Shown here in pieces: positions 16,401-24,661 of a stretch of DNA of 64,000 nt. Each line of letters starts with the position of its first letter. Position 1 is the stretch's first letter. The stretch spans positions 124,001 to 188,000 of the forward strand of contig CANKXX010000006.1 in NCBI GenBank assembly GCA_947487835.1, in the 5' to 3' direction. The translations under genes and the position numbers were made by a program. The notes under the pieces are model-generated. The model did not search any database. It was not told the DNA's origin and saw nothing but the letters and a program-made list of their open reading frames with translations. The DNA is from an uncultured Microbacteriaceae bacterium. GTDB lineage: Bacteria > Actinomycetota > Actinomycetes > Actinomycetales > Microbacteriaceae.

Positions 16401-16553
16401 TGCACGACCTGTACAACCTGCATGACCCGCACGACCTGCACGACCCGCACGACCCGCATGACCTGCATGACCTGCACGACCTGCACGACCTGCATGACCT
16501 GCATGACCTGCACGACCCGCACGACCCGCATGACCTGCACGACCCGCACGACC
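16401..16553. repeat. 17-copy 9-bp tandem repeat
   Basis: Seventeen consecutive nonamers of the form YGCAYGACC (for example TGCACGACC, TGCATGACC, CGCACGACC) fill 153 bases starting 14 bases after the surface-protein stop. One copy is more diverged (TGTACAACC). Being a multiple of three, it leaves frames open on both strands, but the resulting Thr/Arg/Cys strings look like artefacts. Confidence 0.9.
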
Positions 16554-16556
16554 GAA

Positions 16557-16583
16557 CCCGGTGCCCTCTACGGAGGCGCCGGG
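16557..16583 (+). terminator. Hairpin after the ABC/surface-protein operon
   Basis: CCCGGTGCC (16557-16565) can pair with GGCGCCGGG (16575-16583) with one G-U pair. It follows the nonamer array and could end the operon transcript; no T-run follows. Confidence 0.45.
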
Positions 16584-16609
16584 TCCCGTCGTTTCGGGGT
16601 GGTCCTCGA

Positions 16610-16873
16610 CGCAATTCAGCAGATCCCGGGGTAGTCCTCAACGCAATTCAGCAGATCCCGGATGACACGCCGCCCCAGGCACGCGCCGAACGGCGTGTCG
16701 GCCCGGTTCTGCTGAATTGCGTGGGGTGGCTCGCACGTTCTGCTGAATTGCGTGGGGTGGCCGTGGGATCTGCTGAATTGCGTGGGGTGGCTCGCACGTT
16801 CTGCTGAATTGCGTGGGGTGGCCGTGGGATCTGCTGAATTGCGTGAGGTGGCCGTGGGATCTGCTGAATTGCG
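16610..16873. repeat. Eight-copy CTGCTGAATTGCG repeat block
   Basis: The 13-mer occurs twice in minus orientation (16610-16622, 16642-16654) and six times in plus orientation (16709, 16740, 16770, 16801, 16831, 16861), the latter spaced 30 or 31 bases apart with GTGGGGTGGCC-type spacers that alternate between two versions. No coding signal is credible here. The spacers are themselves repeated, so this is not a CRISPR array. Confidence 0.85.
16642..16721. repeat. 31-bp-arm imperfect inverted repeat
   Basis: Arms 16642-16672 and 16691-16721 are complementary with four mismatches around an 18-base loop. The outer part is the GCAATTCAG repeat core and the inner part is GACACGCCG/CGGCGTGTC. The same inner and outer elements occur in the palindrome at 46193-46262. 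Confidence 0.85.
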
Positions 16874-17031
16874 CGCGCCCCGCCCCACCCCGCCCCGCCC
16901 CTGCTTACCCTTCCCGCCCCGCCCCACCACCCATTTCCCCGCAGGACGCGCATGACGCCGCGTGACGCGGGTGCATTGCGGGGTCCCGGGCGCATCCCGA
17001 TGCTGGTACGAACCCAGCGAAGGAACAGCAC

Positions 17032-18423
17032 ATGACCCGTCAGATCCGTCTCAACGCCTTCGACATGAACTGTGTCGGTCACCAGTCGCCCGGCCTGTGG
17101 CGTCACCCGCAGGACCAGTCCTGGCGCTACAAGGACCTCCGCTACTGGACCGAGCTCGCCGAGCTGCTCGAGCGCGGCGTGTTCGACGGCCTGTTCATCG
17201 CGGACGTGCTCGGCACCTACGACGTGTACGGCGGCGACGACCGCGCGACCATCCGCCAGGGGACTCAGACGCCGGTCAACGACCCGATGCTGCTGGTCTC
17301 GGCGATGGCGTACGTCACCGAGCACCTCGGCTTCGGCATCACGGCGGGCACGGCGTACGAGCATCCGTACCCGTTCGCCCGGCGGATGTCGACCCTCGAC
17401 CACCTGACGAACGGCCGCGTCGGCTGGAACGTCGTCACCGGCTACCTGCCGTCCGCCGCGCGCAACATGGGCGCCGCGGACCAGCTCGAGCACGACGACC
17501 GCTACGACCACGCCGACGAGTACCTGGAGGTCACCTACAAGCTGTGGGAGGGGTCCTGGGAGGACGACGCGGTCGTGCGCGACCGCGAGGCCGGGGTCTT
17601 CACGGATCCGGACAAGGTGCACCACATCGAGCACCACGGGAAGCACTTCGACGTGCCCGGCATCCACGTGTCTGAGCCGTCGCCGCAGCGATCGCCCGTG
17701 ATCTTCCAGGCCGGCGCCTCGTCGCGCGGCATCGCTTTCGCCGCCGAGAACGCGGAGGCGATCTTCGTGGCGTCGCCCACCAAGACGCTGCTCAAGGGCA
17801 CGGTGAAGAAGATCCGGGATGCGCTCGAGGCCGCCGGCCGCGACCGGTACGCGGCCCGCATCTACACGCTCATGACTGTCGTGACCGACGCGACCCCCGA
17901 GGAGGCGCAGGCCAAGTACGAGGACTTCGCGTCCTACGCCAGCACCGAGGGTGGCCTCGTGCTCATGTCCGGCTGGATGGGCATCGACCTCTCCCGGTAC
18001 GACCTCGACGAGCCGATCGGCAACGTGAAGAGCAACGCGATCCAGTCGATGGTCGAGGCGTTCCAGCAGGCCGCCGCGGACGGCAAGGAGTGGACCGTGC
18101 GCGACATCGCGTCGTGGGCGGGTGTCGGCGGGATGGGGCCGCACATCGTCGGCTCGGGGGAGCAGGTCGCCGACCAGCTGCAGGAGTGGGTGGACGAGAC
18201 GGATGTCGACGGCTTCAACCTCGCCTACGCCATCACGCCCGGCACGTTCGAGGACATCGTGGAGTTCGTCGTCCCCGCGCTGCAGGCGCGCGGCGCGTAC
18301 CCCACCGAGTACGTCGAGGGCACGCTGCGGCACAAGCTGCACGGCAACGGCGACCGCCTGCCCGATGACCACCGCGGCGCGCGCTACCGCGTCGGCGCCC
18401 GGGCGGGCGCGGTCCCCGCCTAG
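17032..18423 (+). CDS. LLM-class flavin-dependent monooxygenase (NtaA/DszA-like)
   Basis: FMNH2-dependent monooxygenase of 463 residues in the NtaA/SnaA/DszA branch of the luciferase-like superfamily. Diagnostic stretches are SPGLWRHPQDQSWRYKDL, FIADVLGTYDVYGG, EHPYPFARRMSTLDHLTNGR, GWNVVTGYLPSAARNMG and the C-terminal PAVFQ-like VIFQAGASSRG. Family members desulfonate or oxidise N- and S-containing organics with a separate flavin reductase; none is adjacent, so substrate is unknown. AAGGAA precedes ATG 17032. The gene stands alone between two repeat-rich gaps. Confidence 0.9.
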   Translation: MTRQIRLNAFDMNCVGHQSPGLWRHPQDQSWRYKDLRYWTELAELLERGVFDGLFIADVLGTYDVYGGDDRATIRQGTQTPVNDPMLLVSAMAYVTEHLGFGITAGTAYEHPYPFARRMSTLDHLTNGRVGWNVVTGYLPSAARNMGAADQLEHDDRYDHADEYLEVTYKLWEGSWEDDAVVRDREAGVFTDPDKVHHIEHHGKHFDVPGIHVSEPSPQRSPVIFQAGASSRGIAFAAENAEAIFVASPTKTLLKGTVKKIRDALEAAGRDRYAARIYTLMTVVTDATPEEAQAKYEDFASYASTEGGLVLMSGWMGIDLSRYDLDEPIGNVKSNAIQSMVEAFQQAAADGKEWTVRDIASWAGVGGMGPHIVGSGEQVADQLQEWVDETDVDGFNLAYAITPGTFEDIVEFVVPALQARGAYPTEYVEGTLRHKLHGNGDRLPDDHRGARYRVGARAGAVPA

Positions 18424-18491
18424 CCCGCCGTCCCTGTCCTCGCCCTCGCCCTCGCCCCGTCCCCTGCCCTCGCCCCCTGCCCTCACCAACG

Positions 18492-18562
18492 CGCCCCTGC
18501 CCAGGCACGAGGATCCTGCCCAGCCTTTAGCTGCGCACGATCCTTCTGCCTGGGCAGGGGCG
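18492..18562. repeat. 24-bp-arm inverted repeat with TGCCCAGGCA core
   Basis: Arms 18492-18515 and 18539-18562 are complementary with two mismatches (CGCCCCTGCCCAGGCA then GGATC). It lies between the convergent ends of the LLM gene and the methyltransferase-like gene and could serve as a terminator. The same core is expanded at 43485-43775. Confidence 0.85.
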
Positions 18563-18607
18563 TCGGTGGCACTGGCGCGGACGGGTCAGGGTGAGCACCG
18601 GCACCGG

Positions 18608-19369
18608 TCAGGCCGGGAAGGCGGGGCGAGCCCAGGCGGCGAGCTCGTCACCCGTGAGGACGGCGGCTGGATGCGGCCCAGCCGCGCGGAGGCGGTCGAG
18701 CCGATCACCGGAGAGCAACCCGGGCGACGGGGACGCGGCGAGCACGACGTTGCCCTCACCCCCCGCGAGCACGTCGGATGCGGTGAGCAGCGCGACCGAG
18801 GCGAACCCGGCCTCCTTCAGGATTCCGGCCTGCTCGCGCGCCGGGCGCGGGTCGCCCTCGACGGGCACGTTCACGAGCAGCACGCCCTCGGGGCCGAGCA
18901 GGCTCCGCAGCGCCCCGTAGTAGGCGGGGGAACGTAGCCGCGCCGCGGTGGGGGTTCCGCTGTAGGTGTCGCTGACCACGACGTCCGCGGCGCCGAGGAC
19001 CGCCGCCGGCACGAGCGACGTCACCGACCCGGCGTCCCCCGCGAGCACCGTCACGCGTGAGCCCGCCGGAAGCGGCAGGCGACCGAGCACCTCGGCGAGG
19101 AGCTCGGGCCGGTGCTCGATCACGTACTGCTCGGACCCCGGTCGCCTCGCCTGCAGGTAACGCGGCAGCGTGAGGCCGCCCGCGCCGAGGTGCACCGCGG
19201 TCAGCGGCCGCCCGGGCTCGGCGACGGCGTCGAGCACGGCGCCCATCCGGCGCACGTAGTCGAAGAACAGGTCCGCGGGATCGGCCAGGTTCACGTGCGA
19301 CTGCAGGTGCCCGTCCACGCTCACCGTGTACGCGCCGGGCACGAACTCGTCCGGCTCGATCGCGATCAT
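18608..19369 (-). CDS. Spermidine synthase-like methyltransferase-fold protein
   Basis: A 253-residue Rossmann-fold protein resembling the stand-alone spermidine synthase-like proteins of Actinobacteria. It has the SAM/dcSAM-binding region ([15 protein letters not shown]), acidic residue after beta 2 ([13 protein letters not shown]) and [13 protein letters not shown] at motif IV. The polyamine-binding features are weak, and many such proteins have no shown polyamine activity, so function is open. ATG 19369 lies six bases after TAGCGT, a leaderless arrangement. Confidence 0.75.
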   Translation of the reverse strand: MIAIEPDEFVPGAYTVSVDGHLQSHVNLADPADLFFDYVRRMGAVLDAVAEPGRPLTAVHLGAGGLTLPRYLQARRPGSEQYVIEHRPELLAEVLGRLPLPAGSRVTVLAGDAGSVTSLVPAAVLGAADVVVSDTYSGTPTAARLRSPAYYGALRSLLGPEGVLLVNVPVEGDPRPAREQAGILKEAGFASVALLTASDVLAGGEGNVVLAASPSPGLLSGDRLDRLRAAGPHPAAVLTGDELAAWARPAFPA

Positions 19370-19375
19370 CCCGCC

Positions 19376-19381
19376 ACGCTA
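19376..19381 (-). promoter_or_regulatory. Candidate -10 box TAGCGT, leaderless start
   Basis: Six bases separate this hexamer from ATG 19369 on the minus strand and no ribosome binding site intervenes. Confidence 0.45.
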
Positions 19382-19575
19382 CCGCCGGGAAGTACCGCGG
19401 CCTGATGCGCGGGCCGCACCGCGACCCGCCCCGGCCGCAACCCCGCGCCATGCTCCGCCCGCCCTCCGACCCCGAACCCGCGCCGACCCCGACCCCGACC
19501 CGGTCGTCCGCCGTGGGCGAACTCCCAGCGCGGAGGACCACCGCGGACTGGAGGTGCACAGGCAACCGGCGTAAA

Positions 19576-19596
19576 CTTGAGCCAGATCGACTCAAC
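19576..19596 (+). promoter_or_regulatory. HAIR-type HspR operator upstream of clpB
   Basis: CTTGAGC, seven bases, ACTCAAC: this matches the HAIR consensus (CTTGAGT-N7-ACTCAAG) except for the final base of each half-site. A further ACTCAAG half-site follows at 19604-19610, just before the clpB ribosome binding site. HspR, encoded at 970-1407, is the expected ligand. Confidence 0.85.
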
Positions 19597-19623
19597 TCTT
19601 GCAACTCAAGGAGACGAACGAGT

Positions 19624-21786
19624 ATGGCGAACATGCAGGGTGCACCGGCGACCGGCGAGGACTCGAAGAGCGCTCTGGAACAGTACGGCGTCAACCTCAC
19701 CGAGGTGGCGAGGAGCGGCAAGCTCGACCCGGTGATCGGCCGGGATGCGGAGATCCGCCGGATCAGCCAGGTGCTGACGCGCCGCACCAAGAACAACCCG
19801 GTGCTCATCGGCGAGCCCGGCGTCGGCAAGACCGCCGTCGTGGAGGGCCTCGCCCAGCGCATCGTCGCGGGTGACGTGGCCGACTCCCTGAAGGGCAAGG
19901 AGCTCGTCTCGCTCGACCTCGCGGCGCTCGTGGCCGGCGCGAAGTACCGCGGCGAGTTCGAGGAGCGCCTGAAGGCCGTGCTCAAGGAGATCAACGACTC
20001 CGACGGCCGCGTGATCACGTTCATCGACGAGCTGCACACCCTGATGGGCGCGGGCGGCGGCGAGGGATCCGTCGCGGCATCGAACATGCTGAAGCCGATG
20101 CTCGCCCGCGGCGAGCTGCGGCTCATCGGCGCCACGACCCTCAACGAGTACCGCGAGTACATCGAGAAGGACGCCGCCCTCGAGCGCCGCTTCCAGCAGG
20201 TCTACGTCGGCGAGCCCTCCGTCGAGGACACCATCGCGATCCTGCGCGGGCTCAAGGAGCGCTACGAGGCGCACCACAAGGTCACCATCGCGGACTCCGC
20301 GCTCGTCGCGGCGGCTGCGCTGTCGAACCGCTACATCCCGGCCCGTCAGCTGCCGGACAAGGCCATCGACCTCATCGACGAGGCCGCGAGCCGGCTGAAG
20401 ATGGAGATCGACTCCTCGCCCGTCGAGATCGACGAGCTGAAGCGCGCCCTCGACCGCATGCGGCTCGAGGAGCTCGCGCTCAAGAAGGAGAAGGACGACG
20501 CGTCCCGCGAGCGGCTCGCCAAGCTGCGCGACACCATGGCCGAACGCCAGTCGGCTCTCGACGCGCTCGAGGCGCGCTGGCAGGCGGAGAAGGCGTCCCT
20601 GAACAGCGTCGGCGACCTGAAGACGCAGCTCAACGAGGCTCGCATCCAGCTCGACCGCGCGATGCGCGAGGGCCGCTACCAGGACGCGTCGAAGCTCAAC
20701 TACGAGACCATCCCCGGCATCGAGCGCAGCCTCGGCGAGGCGGAGCAGGCCGAGCACGGCCCGCGGATGGTCAACGACCAGGTGACCGACGAGGACATCG
20801 CGGCCGTCGTCGCGGCCTGGACCGGCATCCCCGTCGACCGGCTCACCCGCGGGGAGAGCGAGAAGCTCCTGCACCTCGAGGCGGAGCTGGGCAAGCGGCT
20901 CATCGGGCAGCGGAAGGCCGTCAAGGCGGTGTCGGATGCGGTGCGCCGCTCCCGCGCCGGGCTCTCCGACCCCGACCGGCCCACCGGATCCTTCCTCTTC
21001 CTCGGGCCGACCGGCGTCGGCAAGACGGAGCTCGCGAAGGCGCTCGCCGAGTTCCTGTTCGACGACGAGAAGGCCATGGTCCGCATCGACATGAGCGAGT
21101 ACGGCGAGAAGTTCTCGGTCTCGCGCCTTGTCGGTGCTCCCCCCGGCTACATCGGCTACGAGCAGGGCGGCCAGCTGACCGAGGCCGTGCGCCGGCGCCC
21201 GTACTCGGTGATCCTGCTCGACGAGGTCGAGAAGGCGCACCCCGAGGTCTTCGACGTGCTGCTGCAGGTGCTCGACGACGGCCGGCTGACCGACGGCCAG
21301 GGGCGCACCGTCGACTTCCGCAACACGATCCTGGTGCTCACCTCGAACCTCGGCTCGCACCTCCTCGTCGACCCGAGCACGACGGTCGACGAGAAGGAGC
21401 GGGCGGTGCAGGGGCTCGTGCGCCAGGCCTTCAAGCCCGAGTTCGTGAACCGGCTCGACGACATCGTCGTGTTCTCGGCCCTGTCCCAGGAGGACCTCGG
21501 TCAGATCGTGGAGCTCTACATCGACCGGCTCACCCGCCGGCTGGGCGAGCGTCGGCTGGAGCTCGCGGTCACGCCGAGCGCCCGGCGCTGGCTCGCGGAG
21601 CGCGGCTACGACCCGGTGTACGGGGCGCGCCCGCTGCGCAGGCTCATGCAGCACGAGATCGACGACCGGCTCGCGAACGCGCTGCTGGCGGGCGAGATCC
21701 ACGACGGCGACACGGCGCGGGTGGACATGGCGGAGGACGGCCAGACCCTGACGGTCGCGCGACTCGAGCCGCTGCTCGTCGACTAG
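19624..21786 (+). CDS. clpB: ClpB disaggregase lacking the N-terminal domain
   Basis: Hsp100 chaperone that with DnaK resolubilises aggregates. The 720-residue protein has AAA-1 (Walker A GEPGVGKT, Walker [10 protein letters not shown]), the coiled-coil middle domain at about residues 290-410 that distinguishes ClpB from ClpA/ClpC, and AAA-2 (GPTGVGKT, pore loop GYIGYEQGG, Walker [11 protein letters not shown]) with a C-terminal D2-small domain. The usual Clp_N domain of about 150 residues is missing; the protein starts 16 residues before [17 protein letters not shown] 19624 follows AAGGAG and a HAIR operator. A strong hairpin terminator follows. Confidence 0.95.
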   Translation: MANMQGAPATGEDSKSALEQYGVNLTEVARSGKLDPVIGRDAEIRRISQVLTRRTKNNPVLIGEPGVGKTAVVEGLAQRIVAGDVADSLKGKELVSLDLAALVAGAKYRGEFEERLKAVLKEINDSDGRVITFIDELHTLMGAGGGEGSVAASNMLKPMLARGELRLIGATTLNEYREYIEKDAALERRFQQVYVGEPSVEDTIAILRGLKERYEAHHKVTIADSALVAAAALSNRYIPARQLPDKAIDLIDEAASRLKMEIDSSPVEIDELKRALDRMRLEELALKKEKDDASRERLAKLRDTMAERQSALDALEARWQAEKASLNSVGDLKTQLNEARIQLDRAMREGRYQDASKLNYETIPGIERSLGEAEQAEHGPRMVNDQVTDEDIAAVVAAWTGIPVDRLTRGESEKLLHLEAELGKRLIGQRKAVKAVSDAVRRSRAGLSDPDRPTGSFLFLGPTGVGKTELAKALAEFLFDDEKAMVRIDMSEYGEKFSVSRLVGAPPGYIGYEQGGQLTEAVRRRPYSVILLDEVEKAHPEVFDVLLQVLDDGRLTDGQGRTVDFRNTILVLTSNLGSHLLVDPSTTVDEKERAVQGLVRQAFKPEFVNRLDDIVVFSALSQEDLGQIVELYIDRLTRRLGERRLELAVTPSARRWLAERGYDPVYGARPLRRLMQHEIDDRLANALLAGEIHDGDTARVDMAEDGQTLTVARLEPLLVD

Positions 21787-21808
21787 CCGCCGCGCCGGCT
21801 CCCGCAGA

Positions 21809-21850
21809 AACGCGACAGCGCCCCGGGTTCCCCCGGGGCGCTGTCGCGTT
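21809..21850. terminator. Strong bidirectional hairpin terminator
   Basis: A perfect 19-bp stem (21809-21827 with 21832-21850) around a four-base TTCC loop sits between the convergent clpB and SDR genes. A-rich bases precede and GTT follows, so it could work in both directions. Confidence 0.9.
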
Positions 21851-21858
21851 GCATCCGG

Positions 21859-22689
21859 TCAGTCGTCGTAGTCGGTGCTGCGGCTGACGGACTCCCAGGC
21901 GTCGACCTCGGTGCGGAGCGCGTCGAGGGCGGCGCGGAAGCCGTCCGATGCGTCATTGCCGAGCAGCAGCATGTACGGCGGGTCGTCGGACTCCACGACG
22001 CGGATCAGGGCCGCCGCCGCCTTCGCGGGGTCGCCCTTCTGCGTGCCGTGCACGGTGTCGTTCTCTTTGCGGCGCTTGCCCGCGGTGTCCGCGTAGTCCG
22101 CGATCGGCTCGGCCGACTGGGTGAGCGACCGGCCGGCGAACTCGGTGCGGAACCCGCCCGGCTCGACGACCAGAGCGGTGATGCCGAGCGGGGCGACCTC
22201 CTTGCGCAGGGACAGGGTGAGCGACTCGATCGCCGCCTTGACCGCGGCGTAGTAGCCGGAGCCCTCGGGCGAGATGCGCGCCCCGATGGACGAGAGGTTC
22301 ACGATCGTGCCGGAGCGGCGGGCGCGCATCCCGGGCAGCACAGCCTTGATGGTGCGGACGCTGCCGTACAGGTGCGTGTCGAAGAGCTGCTGCACGGCCG
22401 CGTCCTCGCCCTCCTCCACGGCGGCGCGGTAGCCGTAGCCGGCGTTGTTCACGAGCACGTCGACGGCCCCGAAGCGCTCCTCGGCGGCCGCGACCGCCGC
22501 GGCGACCTGGCCGTCGTCGGTCACGTCGAGGGCGACGGCGACCGCCGCGTCGGGATGCGCGTCGGCGATGTCCTGCACCGTCGAGACGTCGCGTGCGGTG
22601 ACGACGGCGTTGTGCCCACGCTCGAGCACCGCCTCCGCGAGCGCGCGGCCGAGGCCGGTGGAGCAGCCGGTGATGAGCCAGGTGGTCAT
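21859..22689 (-). CDS. Short-chain dehydrogenase/reductase (classical)
   Basis: NAD(P)-dependent oxidoreductase of 276 residues with cofactor motif TGCSTGLG, NNAG at about residue 85, catalytic Ser in NLSSIGA and YxxxK in YYAAVK. It matches the common oxidoreductase group with TGCSTGLGRALAEAVL at the N-terminus. Substrate unknown. ATG 22689 has a leader with GAAGCGGG before it. It is convergent with clpB and followed by its terminator. Confidence 0.88.
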   Translation of the reverse strand: MTTWLITGCSTGLGRALAEAVLERGHNAVVTARDVSTVQDIADAHPDAAVAVALDVTDDGQVAAAVAAAEERFGAVDVLVNNAGYGYRAAVEEGEDAAVQQLFDTHLYGSVRTIKAVLPGMRARRSGTIVNLSSIGARISPEGSGYYAAVKAAIESLTLSLRKEVAPLGITALVVEPGGFRTEFAGRSLTQSAEPIADYADTAGKRRKENDTVHGTQKGDPAKAAAALIRVVESDDPPYMLLLGNDASDGFRAALDALRTEVDAWESVSRSTDYDD

Positions 22690-22780
22690 GGGGAGTCCCG
22701 CTTCCTCGTGGAGAGTGTCCCTTCACCGTACGAGGATCGGTCCCCGCGCGCGGCCGCCGCCCGCGATCACCGGGCCGGTA

Positions 22781-22857
22781 ACGGCCGCTGAGCTTGTCCA
22801 AGCGACGGGAGGCGCCTCGGAGGACCCTTGCGTCCCGTCGACAGGCTCAGGGACCGT
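22781..22857. repeat. 26-nt palindromic repeat cluster, copies 4a and 4b
   Basis: A plus unit (22781-22806, stem GCCGCT/AGCGAC, one mismatch) and a minus unit (22832-22857, stem GTCCC/GGGAC) face each other between the SDR start and the threonine aldolase stop. Confidence 0.8.
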
Positions 22858-22863
22858 ACTCCC

Positions 22864-23955
22864 TTAGAGGGCGGCGAGCTCCGCCTTCACGGCCGCGGCG
22901 AAGGCGTCGATGTCGGCCTCCGTGGTGTCGAACGCGCACATCCAGCGCACCTCGCGGCGGGCCGCGTCCCAGTCGTAGAACCGGAACGATCGGCGCAGCC
23001 GGTCCGCGACCCCGGGCGGGAGGATCGCGAACACGCCGTTCGACTGCGTCTGCTGGGTGAACTCGATGCCGTCGAGGCCCTCGAGCGACGCCCGCAGGCG
23101 CTGCGCCATCGCGTTGGCGTGCCGCGCGGAGCTCAGGTACAGCGGCTCGCCATCGGCCCCGGGGGAGAGCAGCGCGATGAGCTGCGCCGACACGAACCGC
23201 ATCTTCGAGGCGAGCTGCATGTTCATCTTGCGGAGGTAGTGCAGCCCGTCGCTCGCGGCGGGGTTGAGCACGACGATGGCCTCGCCGAACAGCAGCCCGT
23301 TCTTCGTGCCACCGAAGCTCAGGAGATCGACGCCGGCGTCCGTGGTGAAGGCGCCGAACGGCGCGTCGAGCGCCGCTGCGGCGTTCGAGATGCGAGCGCC
23401 GTCCATGTGCAGGAGCATCCCGCGCTCGTGCACATGGTCGGCGATGGCCCGGATCTCGTCGGCCGAGTACGCGGTGCCGAGCTCGGTCGTCTGGGTGATG
23501 CTCACCGCGAGCGGCTGGGCGCGGTGCTCGTCGCCCCAGCCCCACGCCTCCTGGTCGATGAGCTCCGGCGTGAGCTTGCCGTCCGGCGTCGCCACGTGCA
23601 GCAGCTTCAGCCCGCCGATGCGCTCCGGCGCGCCGTTCTCGTCCGTGTTGATGTGCGCCGTGCGGGCGCACACGACGGCTCCCCAGCGCGGCAGCATCGA
23701 CTGCAGGGCGGTCACGTTCGCGCCGGTGCCGTTGAACACCGGGAAGACCTGCACCCCGGCGCCGAAGTGCTGGGCGAACACCTCGTGCAGGTGCTCGGTG
23801 TAGACGTCCTCACCGTAGGAGACCTGGTGCCCGCCGTTCGCGGCGGCCACGGCCTCGAGCACCTCGGGGTGCACCCCCGCGTAGTTGTCCGAGGCGAAGC
23901 CGCGGTACTCGGGGTCGTGGAGGCGGAGGGAGCGGGTCTGCAGCGCGTCGGTCAC
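22864..23955 (-). CDS. ltaE: Low-specificity L-threonine aldolase
   Basis: PLP enzyme of fold type I, 363 residues, cleaving L-threonine to glycine and acetaldehyde. The N-terminus has the family signature FASDNYAGVHPEVLEAV, followed by NGTGANVTAL, LHMDGARISNAA and the Schiff-base lysine in SFGGTKNG. GTG 23955 is the first in-frame start giving the full N-terminus. No operon partner is obvious; a short direct repeat lies just upstream. Confidence 0.9.
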   Translation of the reverse strand: MTDALQTRSLRLHDPEYRGFASDNYAGVHPEVLEAVAAANGGHQVSYGEDVYTEHLHEVFAQHFGAGVQVFPVFNGTGANVTALQSMLPRWGAVVCARTAHINTDENGAPERIGGLKLLHVATPDGKLTPELIDQEAWGWGDEHRAQPLAVSITQTTELGTAYSADEIRAIADHVHERGMLLHMDGARISNAAAALDAPFGAFTTDAGVDLLSFGGTKNGLLFGEAIVVLNPAASDGLHYLRKMNMQLASKMRFVSAQLIALLSPGADGEPLYLSSARHANAMAQRLRASLEGLDGIEFTQQTQSNGVFAILPPGVADRLRRSFRFYDWDAARREVRWMCAFDTTEADIDAFAAAVKAELAAL

Positions 23956-23968
23956 CGGTCAAGTCTCC

Positions 23969-23998
23969 CATTCGTGCGTTCGGCATTCGTGCGTTCGG
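23969..23998. repeat. Two perfect 15-bp direct repeats
   Basis: CATTCGTGCGTTCGG occurs twice back to back (23969-23983 and 23984-23998), with a further partial copy after it, between the threonine aldolase start and the SDR stop. Confidence 0.8.
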
Positions 23999-24019
23999 TC
24001 GTGCGTCCAGCGGGCACGC

Positions 24020-24661
24020 TCAGCGCCCCTCGTCGAGCACGATGCGCTGCTGCGGGAGCTGCGACCACAGGGCCAGGACGGCGTCCGCGAGCAGCCCCTC
24101 GCGGCCGTTGAGCGTCGAGACCACGAAGATCGTCGACCGGGCGGCCGAGCCGCTCTTGCTGAAGCCGCGGTCCACGGCCCGCAGCCAGGTCTCGGCCGCG
24201 AGCTTGGCCGTCGCGTAGTTCGCTCCGCCCGGGTAGGGCCGCTGCGCCGCCGTCGAGGAGACGATGGCGAGCCGACCCGCGTCGGATGCGGCGAGGTCGT
24301 CGGCGAACGCGCGCGTCGTGTTCCGCAGCGTCGTGAGGATGCGCTCGTGCAGGAAGTCCCAGTCGTCGTCGGTCTGGCCGGCGAGACCGTTGCCGCCGCG
24401 CCAGCCGCCCACGAGGTGCACGAGCCCGTCGACCCCGCCCTCGTCGCTCCGGATGCGCTCCGCCAGGTCGAGCACGGCGGCGAAGTCGCGCAGGTCGCAC
24501 ACCTCGCGCCGCGCGGCGTCGACGTCGTCGAGGCGTCCCGCGTCCGAGCCGACGGCGATCACCCGTGCTCCGGCCGCGGTGAGGGAGGCCGCGACCGCGC
24601 GGCCCGAGGCGCTCGACGCGCCGGCGACCACGACGACGCGGCCGGAGACGCGCGAGTTCAC
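24020..24661 (-). CDS. Short-chain dehydrogenase, coupled to the 24658-26067 gene
   Basis: SDR-fold protein of 213 residues with glycine-rich motif GASSASGRAVA, an Asp-Leu pair in CDLRDF, catalytic Ser in IVSSTAAQ and YxxxK in YATAK. The VHLVGGWRGG segment is unusual for the usual NNAG position. GTG 24661 overlaps the stop of the upstream gene as GTGA, so it is co-translated with that protein and probably shares its pathway. Substrate unknown. Confidence 0.85.
   Translation of the reverse strand: MNSRVSGRVVVVAGASSASGRAVAASLTAAGARVIAVGSDAGRLDDVDAARREVCDLRDFAAVLDLAERIRSDEGGVDGLVHLVGGWRGGNGLAGQTDDDWDFLHERILTTLRNTTRAFADDLAASDAGRLAIVSSTAAQRPYPGGANYATAKLAAETWLRAVDRGFSKSGSAARSTIFVVSTLNGREGLLADAVLALWSQLPQQRIVLDEGR

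Noticed and set aside
14485-16641. Minus-strand open frame opposite the surface protein, ending in Cys/Ser/Arg repeats
   Set aside because: It is a shadow of the surface-protein gene and nonamer array, with no start or homology signal.
16610-16873. CRISPR array
   Set aside because: The repeat is 13 bases, spacers are themselves repeated, two copies are inverted, and no cas gene is present.
16422-16955. Short open frames inside the 16.4-16.9 kb repeats
   Set aside because: Products are simple Thr/Arg/Cys or repeated Ala-Glu-Leu strings dictated by the repeats; no ribosome binding site or conservation sign.
18608-19369. Genuine spermidine synthase assignment
   Set aside because: Fold matches, but polyamine-site residues are weak and no partner genes are nearby, so only spermidine synthase-like is claimed.
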